Origin: CAVZLD01 sp963776055 | GTDB taxonomy: Bacteria; Planctomycetota; Planctomycetia; Pirellulales; Pirellulaceae | NCBI GenBank assembly: GCA_963776055.1 | Contig: CAVZLD010000005.1 | Location: 62,001 to 126,000, forward strand | Length of the DNA stretch: 64,000 bases | Direction: 5' to 3' | Shown: positions 23,443-32,115 of the stretch, piece by piece | How positions within the stretch are numbered: the stretch's first letter is position 1 | Layout of the letters: every line of letters begins with the position of its first letter | Program-made: the position numbers and the translations under genes | Notes under the pieces: model-generated | The model's input: the letters and a program-made list of their open reading frames with translations, nothing else | Database searches by the model: none | What the model was told of the DNA's origin: nothing

Positions 23443-23643
23443 ATGAAGGCAGCGGAACTGCGAGAGATGAGCGATGATCAGCTGGAGGCAACGCTGCGGG
23501 AGACGGCGGAGGATTACTTCCGGTTGCGGATCCAAGCGCAGACAGAACGGCTAGATGCCCCCAGTGAATTGATGCGGAGTCGCCGAATGATCGCACGTTT
23601 GAAAACGATCCGGCGCGAACGAGAACTCGGCCGATCGAAATAG
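23443..23643 (+). CDS. rpmC: 50S ribosomal protein L29
   Basis: L29 lies next to L23 at the tunnel exit. The 66-residue protein is two helices with KAAELREMSDDQLEATLRE, the YFRLRIQAQT segment and SRRMIARLKTIRRER. ATG 23443 is preferred over the in-frame GTG 23437, because the family starts at this Lys-Ala-Ala-Glu-Leu text. Confidence 0.94.
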   Translation: MKAAELREMSDDQLEATLRETAEDYFRLRIQAQTERLDAPSELMRSRRMIARLKTIRRERELGRSK

Positions 23644-23734
23644 ATCGGCCATCGAACCCAATCAGCAACCATTGCAAAATCAGGTCGGCCGCTCGTGTCA
23701 CACGTCGGCGGTCGAAGAGGACAGGACGAGCCAG

Positions 23735-24061
23735 ATGCCTAAGCGAATCGCCGTTGGCGTGGTCACCAGCGACAAGATGCAAAAGACTCGACGGGTGGAA
23801 ATCGCCCGCCTGGTCAAACATCCGAAGTATGGCAAGTACATCCGGCAACGGACCGTCTGCTACGTGCACGATGAAGAAGAACAGTCCGGAGTGGGCGACA
23901 CGGTCGAGATCGTAGAATCCCGCCCGCTTTCGCGCCTGAAACGCTGGCAACTGGTCCGCGTGGTAAGCAAGGGCACGACCGTCGACGTGGCAGCGCTGCG
24001 GTCCGCTGCTCGCGAAGCCAGTGCCCGAGCGGAAGCCGGCGGAGACGGATCGAGCGACTAG
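23735..24061 (+). CDS. rpsQ: 30S ribosomal protein S17 with C-terminal tail
   Basis: S17 binds 16S rRNA helix 11. The core contains IAVGVVTSDKMQKTRRVEI, KHPKYGKYIRQRTVCYVHDE and VGDTVEIVESRPLSRLKRWQ, as in all S17. ATG 23735 follows AGGACGAG. At 108 residues it is about 20 to 25 longer than most, the excess being an Ala, Glu and Gly-rich C-terminal tail. Confidence 0.95.
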   Translation: MPKRIAVGVVTSDKMQKTRRVEIARLVKHPKYGKYIRQRTVCYVHDEEEQSGVGDTVEIVESRPLSRLKRWQLVRVVSKGTTVDVAALRSAAREASARAEAGGDGSSD

Positions 24062-24156
24062 CAACACGACCAACGAAACGACCGGTAGAACAAGCAGTTC
24101 GAGTGAGCGACCCGCAGGCGCAGATGAGTCCAGTGGAAAATGAGGTGGCTTAGGCC

Positions 24157-24525
24157 ATGATCCAGCAAGAATCACGGTTAGCCGTGGCAGACAACACGGG
24201 TGCCAAGCAAGTCAAGTGTATCAAGGTCCTCGGCGGCTCACGCCGACGGTTCGCCGGGATCGGAGATATCGTCGTCTGCAGCGTGCGGAATGTCATTCCC
24301 GGCAGCGACGTGAAGAAGAAGTCGATTGTCCGCGCGGTGATCGTCCGCTGCAAGCAGCCGACTCGACGTTCCGACGGGAGCTACATCCGTTTCGACAGCA
24401 ACGCGGTCGTCCTGATCGACGGTGACGGAAACCCGCGCGGTACGCGAATATTTGGTGCCGTCGCTCGAGAACTGCGGGAACGTAATTTCATGAAGATCGT
24501 CAGCCTCGCCAGTGAGGTAGTGTGA
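24157..24525 (+). CDS. rplN: 50S ribosomal protein L14
   Basis: L14 forms an intersubunit bridge. The 122-residue protein begins MIQQESRLAVADNTGAKQV and has VRAVIVRCKQPTRRSDGSYI and a typical GTRIFGAVARELRE end. Its TGA overlaps the rplX ATG (TGATG), indicating translational coupling. Confidence 0.97.
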   Translation: MIQQESRLAVADNTGAKQVKCIKVLGGSRRRFAGIGDIVVCSVRNVIPGSDVKKKSIVRAVIVRCKQPTRRSDGSYIRFDSNAVVLIDGDGNPRGTRIFGAVARELRERNFMKIVSLASEVV

Positions 24526-24881
24526 TGCATATTCGAGTCAAAGACACGGTCGAAGTGATCACCGGCGATGACCGGGGCGAGCGGGGGAAGGTACTGAGCG
24601 TCGATCGCAGTGCCGGCAAACTGCTCGTCGAAGGCGTCAATCGCGTGTACAAACACGTCCGTCGCAGCCAGCGAAACCCGCAGGGCGGGCGTCTCTCCAA
24701 AGAGATGCCGGTGCCAATGTCGAATGTGCGACTGGTTTGCGAAGGCTGTTCGGCGGCCACACGGACCGGCGCCCGGTACCTGGACGATGGAAGTAAGGAA
24801 CGATACTGCAAGAAGTGCGGCCGCTCGCTGGGACAGATTGCCCCGCCCCGAGCAGCCTATACCAAGAAGTCCGATCGGTAG
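24525..24881 (+). CDS. rplX: 50S ribosomal protein L24 with zinc-ribbon-like C-terminus
   Basis: L24 starts 50S assembly. The KOW domain has VKDTVEVITGDDRGERGKVL and the following EGVNRVYKHVRRSQRNPQGG. Near residues 69-98 there are two CxxC pairs (CEGC and CKKC, 24 residues apart) that look like a zinc ribbon; E. coli L24 lacks both. ATG 24525 overlaps the rplN stop. The 118-residue length is slightly above the usual 103 because of the C-terminal addition. Confidence 0.94.
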   Translation: MHIRVKDTVEVITGDDRGERGKVLSVDRSAGKLLVEGVNRVYKHVRRSQRNPQGGRLSKEMPVPMSNVRLVCEGCSAATRTGARYLDDGSKERYCKKCGRSLGQIAPPRAAYTKKSDR

Positions 24882-24953
24882 GTCATTCCCGCGAATGCGA
24901 ACGGCGGCAGTGCCGGACCGTTCGTGTGATGGAAGAAGAGACGACGCACTATC

Positions 24954-25520
24954 ATGACCCCTCGCTTATTACAAAAATACGAAGAGGAAGTGCTGCCCGC
25001 GCTGCGAACGCAACTGGGCCGCGACAACCGGCTCGCGCTGCCGCGTCTGGAAAAGATCATCGTCAATATGGGCGTCGGCACCGCGATCACCGAAAAGAAA
25101 CACCTGGAGGATGCCGTCGAGGCGCTGCGGCAGATTACCGGCCAGAAACCGGTGATCACCAACGCACGCAAGGCGATCGCCGGTTTCCGACTGCGGGAAG
25201 GCATGCCGATTGGCTGTAAGGTCACCTTGCGGAAACACCGCATGTGGGAATTCCTCGACCGCCTGATCAGCCTCGCCATCCCGCGGGTCCGCGACTTCCG
25301 CGGATTGAATCCGAATGCGTTTGACGGCCGCGGCAATTACAGCTTGGGACTGGCCGAACAGCTGGTCTTTCCGGAATTAAACCCGGACAAGTTCGCCCGC
25401 GTGCAGGGCATGAATATCTCCTTCGTCACGACCACGCCCAGCAATGACGAAGGCCGTTTACTGTTGCAGCTGCTGGGCATGCCGTTCCGACGCGAGTCGG
25501 AAGCGGCCGGTGCCGCCTAA
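24954..25520 (+). CDS. rplE: 50S ribosomal protein L5
   Basis: L5 binds 5S rRNA and the P-site tRNA. The 188-residue protein has PRLEKIIVNMGVGTAI, ITGQKPVITNARKAIAGFRL, PIGCKVTLR and the loop RGLNPNAFDGRGNYSLGL. It follows rplX by 72 bases and precedes rpsN. Confidence 0.97.
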   Translation: MTPRLLQKYEEEVLPALRTQLGRDNRLALPRLEKIIVNMGVGTAITEKKHLEDAVEALRQITGQKPVITNARKAIAGFRLREGMPIGCKVTLRKHRMWEFLDRLISLAIPRVRDFRGLNPNAFDGRGNYSLGLAEQLVFPELNPDKFARVQGMNISFVTTTPSNDEGRLLLQLLGMPFRRESEAAGAA

Positions 25521-25571
25521 GGCGGACAGAGATCCTTTTGAGCATTTTGAACTTTGAATGGGTAGAAACCG

Positions 25572-25757
25572 GTGGCTCACAAATCCAAAATTGCAAAGGC
25601 GAATCGCGTACCGAAGTTTTCGACCCGTCGCGAGTGTCGCTGTGGACTGTGCGGCCGGCCCCGCGCCGTGTATCGCAAATTCGGGATCTGCCGCATCTGC
25701 TTCCGCAAGCTGGCAGATCAAGGCCTGATCCCTGGTGTTCGCAAGGCGAGTTGGTAG
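25572..25757 (+). CDS. rpsN: 30S ribosomal protein S14, zinc-binding type
   Basis: The 61-residue protein is the short zinc form of S14, with two CxxC pairs (CGLC and CRIC) that bind one zinc ion, RAVYRKFGICRICFRKLA, and the usual end IPGVRKASW. The start is GTG 25572. An upstream frame would extend the protein but matches nothing in the family. Confidence 0.95.
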   Translation: MAHKSKIAKANRVPKFSTRRECRCGLCGRPRAVYRKFGICRICFRKLADQGLIPGVRKASW

Positions 25758-25773
25758 AGGAAACCAGACTGAT

Positions 25774-26169
25774 ATGATGACCGACCCCGTCGCCGATATG
25801 TTGACCCGCATTCGAAACGCGGTCCGTGTGGAACGGCCCCACGTCGACATGCCGATGTCCAAGGTCAAGTGTGGCCTGGCCGAAGTGCTGAAGCGCGAAG
25901 GGTACATCTGGGACTGGAAGAAGATTGAACTCCAGCCGGTGTCCCATCTACGCCTGGAACTCAAGTACGGACCCAATGGCGAACGCGTCATCCGGCGCGT
26001 TCGGCGGGTCAGCAAACCGGGCCGGCGTGTCTATAGCCGAGCCAAGGACTTGCGTCCCGTGCTCAACGGCCTGGGAATCTCCGTAATCAGCACCAGCCGC
26101 GGCGTGATTAGCGACCGCGAGGCCCGCCAGCGCAATCTGGGGGGTGAGGTTCTGTGCGAGGTCTGGTAA
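25774..26169 (+). CDS. rpsH: 30S ribosomal protein S8
   Basis: S8 binds the central domain of 16S rRNA and in E. coli represses the spc operon. The 131-residue protein begins MTDPVADMLTRIRNAV and has the C-terminal GLGISVISTSRGVISDREAR signature and a GGEVLCEVW end. Tandem ATGs at 25774 and 25777 make the start ambiguous by one residue. Confidence 0.96.
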   Translation: MMTDPVADMLTRIRNAVRVERPHVDMPMSKVKCGLAEVLKREGYIWDWKKIELQPVSHLRLELKYGPNGERVIRRVRRVSKPGRRVYSRAKDLRPVLNGLGISVISTSRGVISDREARQRNLGGEVLCEVW

Positions 26170-26217
26170 GCGAAAACAACCGGGTGCACCGTAGGATTCA
26201 CCAGAAAGTAAGCGTCC

Positions 26218-26760
26218 ATGTCACGAATCGGTAAGAAACCCATCGCCATCCCGGACGGCGTCCAGGTCGCCATCGACGGACAAACGGTGGACATCACGGG
26301 ACCGAAGGGCAAACTGCAGCAGCGGTGCCGCCCCGAGGTTCTCGTCCGGTTGAACGAAGCCGAGCGGCAACTCGTGGTGGAAGCCCCCAACGACGAACGG
26401 ACCACCCGGGCTTTCCACGGGCTGACCCGCGCGCTGCTGCAAAACATGGTGACCGGAGTCACCCAGGGATACGAAAAGAAGCTGGAAATCGTCGGCGTCG
26501 GATACCTCGCCTCGATCCAGGGCGATACCCTTTCGCTCCGCGTCGGCTATGCCAACGAAGTCCACAAAAAGGTCCCCACGGGGTTGACCGTGACCTGCCC
26601 CGACCAAACACATGTCCTCGTGCAGGGCTGCGATAAACAACAGGTCGGCGAATTCGCCGCCGAAGTCCGCTCGATCCGAAAACCCGAACCGTACAAGGGC
26701 AAGGGCATCCGGTACGATGGCGAGTACGTCAAGATCAAACCGGGTAAGGCAGCCACCTAG
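26218..26760 (+). CDS. rplF: 50S ribosomal protein L6
   Basis: L6 stabilises the factor-binding region of the 50S subunit. The 180-residue protein begins SRIGKKPIAIPDGVQVAI and has HGLTRALLQNMVTGVTQGYEK and the C-terminal signature IRKPEPYKGKGIRY. Length and position between rpsH and rplR are standard. Confidence 0.97.
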   Translation: MSRIGKKPIAIPDGVQVAIDGQTVDITGPKGKLQQRCRPEVLVRLNEAERQLVVEAPNDERTTRAFHGLTRALLQNMVTGVTQGYEKKLEIVGVGYLASIQGDTLSLRVGYANEVHKKVPTGLTVTCPDQTHVLVQGCDKQQVGEFAAEVRSIRKPEPYKGKGIRYDGEYVKIKPGKAAT

Positions 26761-26826
26761 TCGGCCAGCCGGTCCCTCCCCCTCGAATTCATCGTCCGAT
26801 CATTTTTTGTCAAGGATCCTTCCGCT

Positions 26827-27195
26827 GTGAACCACGAAAAGGCCGTCCGCCAGCAACGCATTCGCCGCCGATTTCGCGTTCGCAAGAGCCTTCACGGAAC
26901 TCCCGAACGGCCGCGGCTGAGCGTACATCGGACTCACAAGCATTTATACTGCCAGGTCATTGACGACAGCCAGGGAAAGACGCTGGTTTCCGCCAGCACC
27001 ATGGATAAAGACCTGCGATCGCAAATCCGCAATGGCGGAAACTGCGACGCCGCGAAACTGGTCGGACAAGCGATCGCCGAACGGTCGCTCGCGGCCGGAA
27101 TCCAATCGCTGTGCCTGGACCGTGGCTGCTTCAAGTACCACGGGCGCGTGGCGACCCTGGCCGAAGCCGTACGCACAGGCGGCGTTTCCGTATAA
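26827..27195 (+). CDS. rplR: 50S ribosomal protein L18
   Basis: L18 carries 5S rRNA to the 50S subunit. The 122-residue protein has RRRFRVRKSLHGTPERPRLS, HRTHKHLYCQVIDDSQGKTL and the C-terminal CLDRGCFKYHGRVATLAEA. The start codon is GTG 26827. It lies between rplF and rpsE as in most bacteria. Confidence 0.95.
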   Translation: MNHEKAVRQQRIRRRFRVRKSLHGTPERPRLSVHRTHKHLYCQVIDDSQGKTLVSASTMDKDLRSQIRNGGNCDAAKLVGQAIAERSLAAGIQSLCLDRGCFKYHGRVATLAEAVRTGGVSV

Positions 27196-27310
27196 CAAAA
27201 CACAATCCAACGATTCCCTCGGATCCTCGCAAACCCAGTAACGGCAACTCGAGGCCGGGCAGCAAACAACCACCACCGAACAATTCCCCTCGCACTTGGG
27301 AGCACAGACA

Positions 27311-27823
27311 GTGGCCTCAGCCAGCCGATCCGCAGGCGCGGACAAAGACACCACTCGTGGTGCCTACGAGGAACGAGTCGTCAAGATCAAGCGTTGTGCG
27401 GCCGTCGTCAAAGGCGGACGCCGATTCAGCTTTGCCGCGATGGTCGTCGTCGGTGACCGGGAAGGTCGCGTCGGCTGGGGCTATGGGAAAGCGAATGAAG
27501 TTCCCCCCAGCGTCGAGAAAGCGGTGAAGCAGGCCACGCGCAGCATGGTCCGAGTGCCGATCGAACAGGGAACGATCCCACATGTCGTCAAAGGACGCTT
27601 CGGCGCCGCCCGCGTGCTGCTGGTCCCCGCCGGACCCGGTACCGGTGTGATCGCCGGCGCGGCCGTCCGAGCGGTCTGCGAAGCCGCCGGCATCCACGAT
27701 ATTCTCACCAAGAGCTTCGGGTCCAACAATCCGGTGCTGCTGGTCAAGGCAACCCTCGACGCCCTCGAACAGTTGCGCACCCAACAGGAAGTGGAAGTCC
27801 TCCGCGGAGTCTCGCTGTCATGA
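27311..27823 (+). CDS. rpsE: 30S ribosomal protein S5
   Basis: S5 contributes to decoding accuracy and mRNA helicase activity. Signatures are ERVVKIKRCAAVVKGGRRFS, VVGDREGRVGWGYGKANEVP and VLLVPAGPGTGVIAGAAVRA. GTG 27311 has GGGAG eight bases upstream; a short Ala-Ser stretch precedes the core. Its TGA overlaps the rplO ATG. rpmD (L30), which normally comes next, is absent. Confidence 0.95.
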   Translation: MASASRSAGADKDTTRGAYEERVVKIKRCAAVVKGGRRFSFAAMVVVGDREGRVGWGYGKANEVPPSVEKAVKQATRSMVRVPIEQGTIPHVVKGRFGAARVLLVPAGPGTGVIAGAAVRAVCEAAGIHDILTKSFGSNNPVLLVKATLDALEQLRTQQEVEVLRGVSLS

Positions 27824-28323
27824 AGCTCAACGAAGTTCACCAGGGAATCACGAAGCACCGCAAACGTCGGCGGATCGGGCGGGGCATCGGGTCCGGACAC
27901 GGCAAAACGGCCGGTCGCGGACACAAGGGACAAGGCTCCCGCGCGGGCTGGTCGCGGCACCCCACCTTCCAGGGCGGCGGCATGCCGCTCGTGCGACGCG
28001 TCCCCAAACGAGGCTTCAACAACAAGTGGGCCGTCGTCGTCGCCGTCGTCAACGTGGAAGATCTGGAAGCTCACTTCCAGGCCGGCGATGCCGTGACACC
28101 CCACGCCCTCGAACAGACCCCGTTGCTGGGACACCGCTACGATGAAGTCAAGATTCTCGGCAACGGAGAACTCACCAAGAAATTGACCGTTTCGGCGCAC
28201 CGCTTCAGCGCTTCGGCCGTGCAGAAGATCGAGCAGGCCGGCGGGGAAGTCGTGCGGCTGCCGGGCCCAACCCCGGTGGAGGTCCGAAAGAAACAGCAAA
28301 AATCGCAGGCCACCAGTTCCTGA
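27820..28323 (+). CDS. rplO: 50S ribosomal protein L15
   Basis: L15 is a late 50S assembly protein. The N-terminus has KRRRIGRGIGSGHGKTAGRG followed by HKGQGSR, and the C-terminal domain VVNVEDLEAHFQAGDAVTP. ATG 27820 overlaps the rpsE stop (ATGA), showing translational coupling that leaves no room for an rpmD gene. The 167-residue length is slightly above the usual 145, from a basic C-terminal tail. Confidence 0.95.
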   Translation: MKLNEVHQGITKHRKRRRIGRGIGSGHGKTAGRGHKGQGSRAGWSRHPTFQGGGMPLVRRVPKRGFNNKWAVVVAVVNVEDLEAHFQAGDAVTPHALEQTPLLGHRYDEVKILGNGELTKKLTVSAHRFSASAVQKIEQAGGEVVRLPGPTPVEVRKKQQKSQATSS

Positions 28324-28565
28324 CCGCTGCCCCCCGGTTTGGCCCGTAAAGAAGGATCGGCGATTCGTTCGTCCCCATCGTGCGGACCCGGCACCCCGCC
28401 AAACCATCGGACGGCCAGGAGCTGATGGGGAACCACTCAAGATCCACCGAGGAACCGCTCTGAGCTTCGCTCCGCCGAAATCGGGCTGTCCTCGCCCCAT
28501 ACCCCGGGGTTATTCTTGAGTCCTCCGGAGTCCATCGCTGGAAACCATCGCCAGGGAACGCGCGC

Positions 28566-29948
28566 ATGCTTGAGAAACTGCGGATCGTCTTCACCATCCC
28601 CGAACTGCGGCACAAGATTTTCTTGACGCTCCTGCTACTGGCGATCTACCGGATCGGATGGCAAATCACCCTGCCAATGATCGATCAGGCGGGGATCGAA
28701 CAGGCCTCTGGCCAGACCGGCGGTGGACTGGGCGCGATGGTCGAGTACGCCGCGGTCTTCAGCGCCAGCAATTTGCGACAGGCCACCATCTTCGGCTTGG
28801 GCATCATGCCCTACATCTCCGCCTCAATTATCTTCCAGCTGCTCGGTAGTGTATGGAAACCGATCGAGGAACTGCAGAAGGAAGGAGAGACGGGGCGAAA
28901 GAAGATCAATGAGTACACGCGGTATGTGACCGTCTTGCTCTGCCTCGTGCAAAGCTGGTTCTACGTCAAGCTCTACGTCATGGGGGTCGACTCAACCGGT
29001 CAGGCCTCGCTGCTCAACACCGATTTCATCAATCCCGCGACAGGGAATCTGTTCTTTGGCTGGCAGATCTGTGCCGTGCTGACGATGACCTGTGGAACCA
29101 TCTTCCTGATGTGGCTGGGCGAACAGATTGACGAGTACGGGATCGGCAACGGGATTAGCCTGTTGATCATGGCCGGCATCCTCGCGCAAATGCCCGGTGC
29201 CGCATGGAACCTCTGGCAGAACTCGGAACGCCAGTTGACCGGATTCGGTAGCGGAAAAGTCGGCGTCGAGACGCTCGTAGTGCTCGCCTGCCTGTTCGTC
29301 GCGGTCGTCGTCGGTGTCGTGTTCATCACGCTCGGACAACGCCGCATCCCGACGCAAAGCGCGAAGCACGTCAAGGGTCGGCGCGTCTATGGCGGTCAAC
29401 GACAATACCTGCCGCTGCGGATTAATCAGGCCGGCGTGATGCCGATCATCTTCGCCAGCAGCTTATTGATGTTCCCTCAGATCATCTTCGGAACGCTGGC
29501 CAGGCCGGATAAATTCGGCAAATTCGGCGAATTCATGGTCGGACTGACGAGTGCTTTCGGCAGCGGTTCGTTCCTTTACAACCTGCTGTACGTCGCGATG
29601 ATCTACTTCTTCTGCTACTTCTGGACGGCCATCACCTTCAACCCCAAGGACATGGCCGACAACTTGAAGAACTACGGAACATTCATTCCGGGGTACCGCC
29701 CCGGCAAACGGACGGCCGACTACCTGGAACGAGTGATGGTACGGATCACGTACGTCGGCGCCGGTTTTCTGGCGCTCGTTGCGATCATCCCGACGATGAT
29801 CTCCAGCTCGTTGGGCGTGGACTTCACCGTGGCCAGTTTCTACGGGGGCACCGGTCTGCTGATTGCCGTCAGCGTTGCGTTCGATCTGGTGCAGAAAATC
29901 GACAGTCACTTGGTAATGCGGAACTATCCGGGCCTGCTGGAAGGCTGA
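28566..29948 (+). CDS. secY: Protein translocase channel SecY
   Basis: SecY is the inner-membrane protein-conducting channel. The 460-residue protein shows ten hydrophobic segments and conserved text: ATIFGLGIMPYISASIIFQL in helix 2, IDEYGIGNGISLLI in the helix 4-5 region, the cytoplasmic loop GQRRIPTQSAKHVKGRRVYGG-like basic stretch, and PLRINQAGVMPIIFASSLLM in helix 7. It follows rplO by about 240 bases, which hold no gene, and precedes adk as in many bacteria. Confidence 0.97.
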   Translation: MLEKLRIVFTIPELRHKIFLTLLLLAIYRIGWQITLPMIDQAGIEQASGQTGGGLGAMVEYAAVFSASNLRQATIFGLGIMPYISASIIFQLLGSVWKPIEELQKEGETGRKKINEYTRYVTVLLCLVQSWFYVKLYVMGVDSTGQASLLNTDFINPATGNLFFGWQICAVLTMTCGTIFLMWLGEQIDEYGIGNGISLLIMAGILAQMPGAAWNLWQNSERQLTGFGSGKVGVETLVVLACLFVAVVVGVVFITLGQRRIPTQSAKHVKGRRVYGGQRQYLPLRINQAGVMPIIFASSLLMFPQIIFGTLARPDKFGKFGEFMVGLTSAFGSGSFLYNLLYVAMIYFFCYFWTAITFNPKDMADNLKNYGTFIPGYRPGKRTADYLERVMVRITYVGAGFLALVAIIPTMISSSLGVDFTVASFYGGTGLLIAVSVAFDLVQKIDSHLVMRNYPGLLEG

Positions 29949-30037
29949 TCCGCCTTCGCTCGCAGTGTCATTGTCATTGGCCGTGAAAAGGGAACTCCCC
30001 ATCCCTTCCCGCCACTTCCGCCAGAGAGGATGCAGAC

Positions 30038-30616
30038 ATGCACGTGATCTTCGTGGGACCGCCCGGCGTTGGTAAGGGAACTCAGGCAAATCGTCTGGTG
30101 GGCGATTTGGAGGTGGTTCATCTTTCGACCGGTGAGATTCTGCGCGCCGCGATGAAAGAGGAATCGCCGCTCGGTGTGGAAGCACGCCAGTACGTGGAAG
30201 CGGGCAAACTGGTTCCCGACCGGCTGATCGTCAATATGATTGGCGATCGACTGAATCGGCCCGATTGCGAAAATGGATGGCTGCTGGACGGTTTCCCCCG
30301 AACCGTGGATCAGGCACGAGCACTCGACGAATTACTCGCCGAGCAGAGTCGCCGGATCGACGTCGTGTTGGCTCTGGTCGCGCCGGTGGAGGAACTCAAA
30401 CAGCGACTGCTGAAGCGGGCCGAATTGGAAGGCCGGTCAGACGACAATCCGACGACGATCGCCCAGCGACTGACCGTGTACGAAGAACAAACCGCACCGG
30501 TGCTGGACTATTATCGCCGCCAGTCACTTCTGCGGGAAATCGACGGTCTCGGGACGCCCGACGAGGTCTTCGAGCGGGTCAGTCAAACCATCCGCAGCAG
30601 TTCCGAGCAGGCCTGA
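30038..30616 (+). CDS. adk: Adenylate kinase, short-lid form
   Basis: Adenylate kinase interconverts ATP plus AMP and two ADP. The P-loop is GPPGVGKGTQA, the AMP-binding part has HLSTGEILRAAM and LLDGFPRTVDQA. The 192-residue protein has a short lid (around residues 128-145, EGRSDDNPTTIAQRL) without the zinc-cysteine lid of many bacterial enzymes. It lies between secY and map in the common order. Confidence 0.95.
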   Translation: MHVIFVGPPGVGKGTQANRLVGDLEVVHLSTGEILRAAMKEESPLGVEARQYVEAGKLVPDRLIVNMIGDRLNRPDCENGWLLDGFPRTVDQARALDELLAEQSRRIDVVLALVAPVEELKQRLLKRAELEGRSDDNPTTIAQRLTVYEEQTAPVLDYYRRQSLLREIDGLGTPDEVFERVSQTIRSSSEQA

Positions 30617-30643
30617 TCGGACGTCGACCACGAGATCTTCCCG

Positions 30644-31440
30644 GTGCTGAATCTTCGTTCTCCACGCGAAATCGCGCGCATGCGTCGAGCGGGGCTCCTG
30701 GTGTGGCAGGCTCACCAGGCCGTTGCCGATCGGATTCGGCCGGGTGTCACCACAGGCGAATTGGACGCCGCGGTAGAAGCGGTTTTTGCGCGGGCCGGTG
30801 CGATCCCGCTGTTCAAAGGAGTCCCCGGGAAGGTTCCCTTCCCGGCCGTCACCTGTACGTCCGTCAATCAGGAAGTCGTTCACGGTATTCCGGGTGATCG
30901 CGTGCTGCAGGTGGGCGACATCGTCAGCGTGGACACCGGATGCCGACTCGAGGGTTGGTGTGGCGACGCCGCTGTCACCCACGCCGTCGGGCCCGTCGCA
31001 CCTCCCGTCCAACGCCTGCTGGACGTGACCCGCGCAACGTTGGACTTGGCGATCCAACAGCTCGGCATCTGCCAGCGCCTGGAGCGAGGTGGCGCGGCAG
31101 ATGCAACAGCATGTCGAGTCGGCGGGGTTCTCGGTCGTCGAGCAGTTCGTGGGTCACGGAATCGGACGCGAGATGCACGAACCGCCCCAGGTTCCCAATT
31201 TCTGCACCGCAGCACTGCTCCGCAAAGGCGACTTTTCGCTCCGCCCGGGGCTGGTCCTGGCCATCGAACCGATGGTCAACCTCGGCGGCAAGCAGGTCCG
31301 CTGCCGAGACGATCACTGGACCCAAGTCACCGCGGACGGACAGCCGAGTGCTCACTTCGAACACACCGTGGCGCCTCACCGCCGACGGACCACGGCGGTT
31401 GACCGGTCCACCCGAAGCGGACGAGGAACTGCCGCCGTAA
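30644..31440 (+). CDS. map: Methionine aminopeptidase type I, two frame breaks
   Basis: The enzyme removes the initiator Met. Metal ligands can be traced: Asp in SVDTGCRLEGWCGDAA (two Asp, 11 residues apart), His in GHGIGREMHEPP, Glu in IEPMVN and Glu in HFEHTVA. The frame breaks twice, each time by one extra base: near 31079 (CGCCTGG for CGCTGG, giving CQRWSEVARQMQ) and near 31374 (GCGCCTC, giving HTVALTADGPRRLT). With both removed the protein has 264 residues and ends at TAA 31438. The start is GTG 30644. infA, which often follows map, is not present. Confidence 0.92.
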
Positions 31441-31505
31441 GGCCGGCCGCGGCCCGTCCTGCGGCGTGGAACGCCGGTTTCGAAGTTGCGCGTTCGACAC
31501 CGATC

Positions 31506-31694
31506 CCAACCCGAAGCGTAAGCAAGGGAACACGAACGTTACGATCTCCTTCGCTGACGCTTCGGGTTAGGATTTCGCGGGCATTCCGCACATCGGAGAG
31601 GGAAATTCGGAAATGTGCACTTCAAGGCTGACGCTTCGGGTTAGGATTTCGCGGGCTTTCCGCACAACGGAAGAGGGGAAATCGGGAAATGCGC
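31506..31694. repeat. Pair of direct repeats plus an inverted arm, map-rpmJ spacer
   Basis: Two copies of a roughly 67-base unit start at 31553 and 31627 (offset 74); both begin GCTGACGCTTCGGGTTAGG and include TTTCGCGGGC followed by TTCCGCACA. Before the first copy, AACCCGAAGCGTAAGCAAGG (31508-31527) is its near reverse complement and could form a hairpin with it. The gene-free stretch 31441-31868 holds these repeats and a possible rpmJ promoter. They look like dispersed planctomycetal intergenic repeats rather than a mobile element. Confidence 0.55.
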
Positions 31695-31791
31695 AGACTT
31701 CAAAAAGCGCCGGCCCGCTCACCCGCCCGCCCGGGAGAGTCTCCCCTGACCTACCCGGCAAAGAGGAGATCGGAAAGCGGCAAAAGGGGGC

Positions 31792-31820
31792 TTTTCGCCA
31801 ACGAGGCGGTTTCCTATACT
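31792..31820 (+). promoter_or_regulatory. Possible promoter for rpmJ
   Basis: TATACT (31815-31820) is a good -10 element about 50 bases before the rpmJ ATG. The best -35 at 17-base spacing is TTTTCG, a poor match. It would let rpmJ-rpsM-rpsK-rpoA-rplQ be transcribed separately from the spc genes after the repeat region. Confidence 0.3.
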
Positions 31821-31868
31821 CGGGGGTTTCCTGTCGACAGGTTTCGCGATCAGGGTCAAGGTCTCGCC

Positions 31869-31982
31869 ATGAAGGTTCGTGCCAGCGTCAAGCGGATATG
31901 TGAACACTGCAAGGTCGTCCGACGTCGAGGTCGGGTCTACGTGATCTGCAGCAACCCTCGTCACAAGCAGCGACAGGGTTAG
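31869..31982 (+). CDS. rpmJ: 50S ribosomal protein L36
   Basis: The 37-residue protein is the zinc form of L36: CEHC, then 12 residues, then Cys and after four residues His (CSNPRH). It begins MKVRASVKRICEHCKVVRRR. It is the usual link between the spc and alpha operons. Confidence 0.96.
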   Translation: MKVRASVKRICEHCKVVRRRGRVYVICSNPRHKQRQG

Positions 31983-32115
31983 CGCGCACCGCGCGGCAGC
32001 GCGGGATCCGGAAGCGCATGAGCGGAATGGTCATCGAGCAGCCAGGGAAACGCCCTGGACTTCGGCGTGAACTGCCCGGGACCGCGAATCCATTACGTAT
32101 GCGGAGTTCGACCAG

